This document shows positions 61,266-64,000 of a DNA stretch of 64,000 nt, in pieces. Made by a program: the position numbers and the translations under genes. Source of the stretch: Rotaria sp. Silwood1 (Eukaryota; Rotifera; Eurotatoria; Philodinida; Philodinidae); contig CAJNOP010000021.1 of NCBI GenBank assembly GCA_905250075.1, positions 1,002,363-1,066,362 on the forward strand, read 5' to 3'. Positions within the stretch are counted from its first letter, which is position 1, and each line of letters begins with the position of its first letter. The notes under the pieces are model-generated. The model worked only from the letters and a program-made list of their open reading frames with translations. It had not been told where the DNA came from and made no database searches.

Positions 61266-64000
61266 TTAAAGTGTAAAATATGGTTGACGAACTAATGATA
61301 AACATTGTTGTCGTAAACGATTAAGGTCATTATTTTTATTTGTTGTTGATGATATCGAAGCAGCTTGTTGAAGAATATTTCTATAATGATATACTGTCGA
61401 AGGTAGAAAATGACAAAATAATAAAAGTGCTGCAATTATATCGAGATTTGGTGATTCTACAAAAAAAAAGATATTCAAAAATGTTTTTTTGAATATTTTT
61501 TATTACCTTCTTTTAATTGAGTTGTTGAATTTTGTTGCTTAAGTGCGCGTTCAAATAATGTTTGTGTAACTAAAGGATTTAAACCGGATGCAACACGATA
61601 GACTGATTCGAATAAATAAAGCTATAATAATAAAAAATAATGTGAGAAATATATTTATATTTATAAACATTTAAGTTACCCTTTGTTTAGGTAACTTCAT
61701 CATTCGATTGAGTTGTTTATAATTATCTAATTCTTGTTGAAAATCATTAAGATAAGGAATTTTTTGATCATTATTTGTCATTGTACTTGTCAGTAGACGA
61801 AGACGTAATGAAAGGATACCATCGATTAATAAAGTTTTAACTGCCTAAAATAGATGAAAAAATAAATGAATTCAATTAATAATTTATTTAATTGATAAAA
61901 GTTTTCTTCTTATTGCATTTTTGCTCATCGATTGTATATTATCAAAAAATTATTAGTCTGGTGTAATAACAATGCACAAAAGATTGAAAATAAAAACTTT
62001 AAAATCATAATATCTATAACATACCAAATCAAGATTGTCATAATTATTACTATTAGGACCATTTATAGAATTTTCAATCATTGATGTTATTGATCGACTT
62101 GATTGTCCTAATTGTTCTAATAATGATATTCGAGTTGAATTTGTTTGATCATCATCATCATTAAGTACAAGAAGTATACTATGAATTGTTTCAATAATCA
62201 TTATAATTCTTTCACTATAAAAACAAAATAGAAAAAAAAATTAAACTGATTTTGTTCATGTAGAACTTACTCAACAAGATTCATTGATCGTGCCATATCA
62301 TAAATAGTTTTATTTGATTCTTCACTTTGCCGTAGTATATCACTTGATATAATAGTATCAATTGATTGTTTATCATTTGATATACAACGTATGACTTGTA
62401 AACAATGTTGCCACCATGTAAAACGATCTAAATCATAGTTATTTTTAAGAATTATATCTTGTTGTTGTGTATTATCTTGAAATGAAAGTTGATTTTGTAT
62501 ATTATCATAAAGAGTATATTCATAATACTGTAAACGTATTGATTCAATAAAATTATTATGTTTAAATAAAATATATTTTTTATCAAATATAAATTGATTT
62601 AAACGATCAATATCAGCTAACCATAAATCATTATTATCAATTAATAAAAGACATTTTAATACATATGGAATAAATATTGAAAATATTCCACCTAATTGTT
62701 TTAATGTTAATGCTGATAATAAATAAATTTCATTACGTTTTTTAATATCTAATTTTTTTCCTGCATTCATTGATGTATTTATTGTTGATATAAATAAATC
62801 AAATAATGATGATGATGATGATGAATATTGATATTCAATTTTCCATAATTGTAAAAGACAATCATTTAATTCACGATTATAATCACGTGTATCAATAGAT
62901 TTTGTCCAACCAGACCAAAATATTAACCAACGACCAAGAAATATTAAATTAACACATAAACGTGTTATTTGCCATGTTATTGATGATAAATAATAAAGAA
63001 GTGTATTATCAATTGTTACATAAAGTTTTTCACAACATTTACGATAGTATATACGTGCCTCATTTAATCGATTCTAAAGAAAAATAATTAATATCAATCG
63101 AAGAAAGAATACTCAATTCATTCGAGAAAAAACTTATTCATTTCTATGTTCAAGATTCTCTACCACGGAAAAAATTAACGCAAATCGTATTTTTGATAGA
63201 TATTTTCATTAATATTCTACCATGAAAAATATAAGTTTTTCAGCAAATTGTTTCGTCTATAGGGCTTTGTAGAGCTCGTTTCGCTGATCATTTTGGTAAA
63301 AAAAATATTCAAATTTGCCCAATAAATAACGAAGTTTGGAGCACAATACTCAAAAATACCAATCACTACTCAGCAGCGATCACAAACAGTCGAAAGTTTT
63401 GAGTATTTTGATCCAAACCCCGTTATTTATTGGGCAAATTTGAATATTCTTTTTTATCAAAATGATCAGCGAAACGAGCTCTACAAAGCTCTACAGACGA
63501 AACAATTTTCTGAAAAACTTATATTTTTCATGGTAGAATATTAATGAAAATATCTGTCAAAAATACGACTTGCGTTAATTTTTTCCGTGGTAGTCTAATG
63601 ATAACTGATCTACTATTTTTTTTTTGAATAACATTCGTTCTAATAAATATGGTGAACAATTACAATAGAATGTTAGTTTTCAATAAATGGATATCAAAAT
63701 ATAAAGAAACATGTTTAACTAATCATGTTAATACACAGCTATAATTTAATTTTATCATTTGGACTGGAAACAAATTCATATTTTCAAATATGTAAGCTCG
63801 AATTTCAATCAACAGAAGTTTTTAAGAATTTTTAACAAATTGACACATTTTATACGTAAAAATTTTCAAAAAATGATTTCTTAAGAGAAAGACATAATTA
63901 TTAAAATACCTCAGCCATAAGTTGATCTGCCTTTTTCTTACAAACATAATATTCATGCATTTCAGATTCGGGTACGATTGGTTCACCATAAACAAATAGT
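61266..64000 (-). CDS. SREBF: SREBP, C-terminal regulatory half (5' part outside window)
   Basis: Six exons lie in the window (64000-63910, 63073-62271, 62214-62025, 61844-61680, 61621-61507, 61456-61266), encoding the last 517 residues in phase. The opening LFVYGEPIVPESE matches the LLVYGEPVT block of vertebrate SREBPs, followed by CKKKADQLMAENRLNEAR and FLGRWLIFWSGW. The central EIYLLSALTLKQLGG corresponds to the EIYVAAALRVKTSLP block, and DRFTWWQHCLQV to the PVAKWWASLT block. The end, NLDIIAALLLFCHFLP through LRQQCLSLVRQ, matches the family's final helices. This domain binds SCAP in the ER membrane and places SREBP under sterol or lipid control; after Golgi cleavage the N-terminal bHLH-Zip half enters the nucleus and activates lipid genes. 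That half and the two membrane spans lie beyond 64000. The intron 63074-63909 contains a foldback element. Confidence 0.9.
63160..63593. repeat. Foldback element 6, near-perfect arms, in SREBP intron
   Basis: Arms at about 63160-63357 and 63396-63593 are reverse complements with only scattered differences, around a loop of about 38 bases. Termini are CTACCACGGAAAAAATTAAC. TCT lies immediately outside both ends (63157-63159 and 63594-63596), a possible 3-bp target duplication. It has no coding capacity. The start motif recurs in altered form inside each arm (CTACCATGAAAAATATAAG). It is wholly intronic and would fold into a long hairpin in the pre-mRNA. Confidence 0.9.

Noticed and set aside
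1-64000. CRISPR arrays, operons, rRNA, retroelements or other virus-like elements
   Set aside because: No direct-repeat array, ribosomal sequence, reverse transcriptase, integrase, capsid or long terminal repeat was recognised.

Overview
The window is animal nuclear DNA. It is AT-rich. It carries spliced genes with many introns of about 50-100 bases bounded by GT...AG. Its proteins are found only in animals or ciliated eukaryotes: a 7-repeat protocadherin, an HR96-type nuclear receptor, an SREBP, a Fuseless-like membrane protein and two cilium- or mitochondrion-linked proteins (CCDC96/CFAP184 and C11orf65/MFI). Gene style, short introns and a bacterial-looking secreted beta-helix gene fit a rotifer, most likely a bdelloid; that placement is inference. 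I saw no tRNA, rRNA, CRISPR array or viral element.

Layout. 1-4370 is empty. 4371-7680 (-) is a protocadherin. 7681-15391 has no intact gene, but holds decayed coding-like stretches and a small hAT-type MITE with a perfect 8-bp target duplication. 15392-16563 (+) is an EamA/SLC35G-like transporter. 17503-19550 (-) is a secreted right-handed beta-helix protein with an assembly gap. 20809-25569 (-) is a hexosaminidase D (GH20). A block of about 770 bases, holding the 3' end of the transporter and the 3' end of the hexosaminidase, is present on both sides of the beta-helix gene. Each flank therefore has one whole gene and one stump.

30352-31626 (-) is an HSPBP1/Fes1-type Hsp70 nucleotide exchange factor. 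33067-34034 (-) is a two-domain small heat-shock protein whose reading frame is broken. Both have textbook heat-shock elements at their promoters, so this is a small heat-response neighbourhood; a second hAT MITE with an 8-bp duplication lies between them. 35942-39978 (-) is the nuclear receptor. 39979-49869 is a long gene-free stretch with two foldback elements. 49870-53245 (+, C11orf65-like) converges on 53356-54712 (-, Fuseless-like). 56958-61139 (+, CCDC96) converges on 61266-64000 (-, the C-terminal half of SREBP, running off the window).

The non-coding space is rich in long inverted repeats (foldback elements without coding capacity). I found six, from nearly identical arms to heavily decayed ones, two of them inside introns. 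Most gene models were built by hand from splice signals with reading phase checked across every junction; all joined frames close except at the assembly gap and in the small heat-shock gene.
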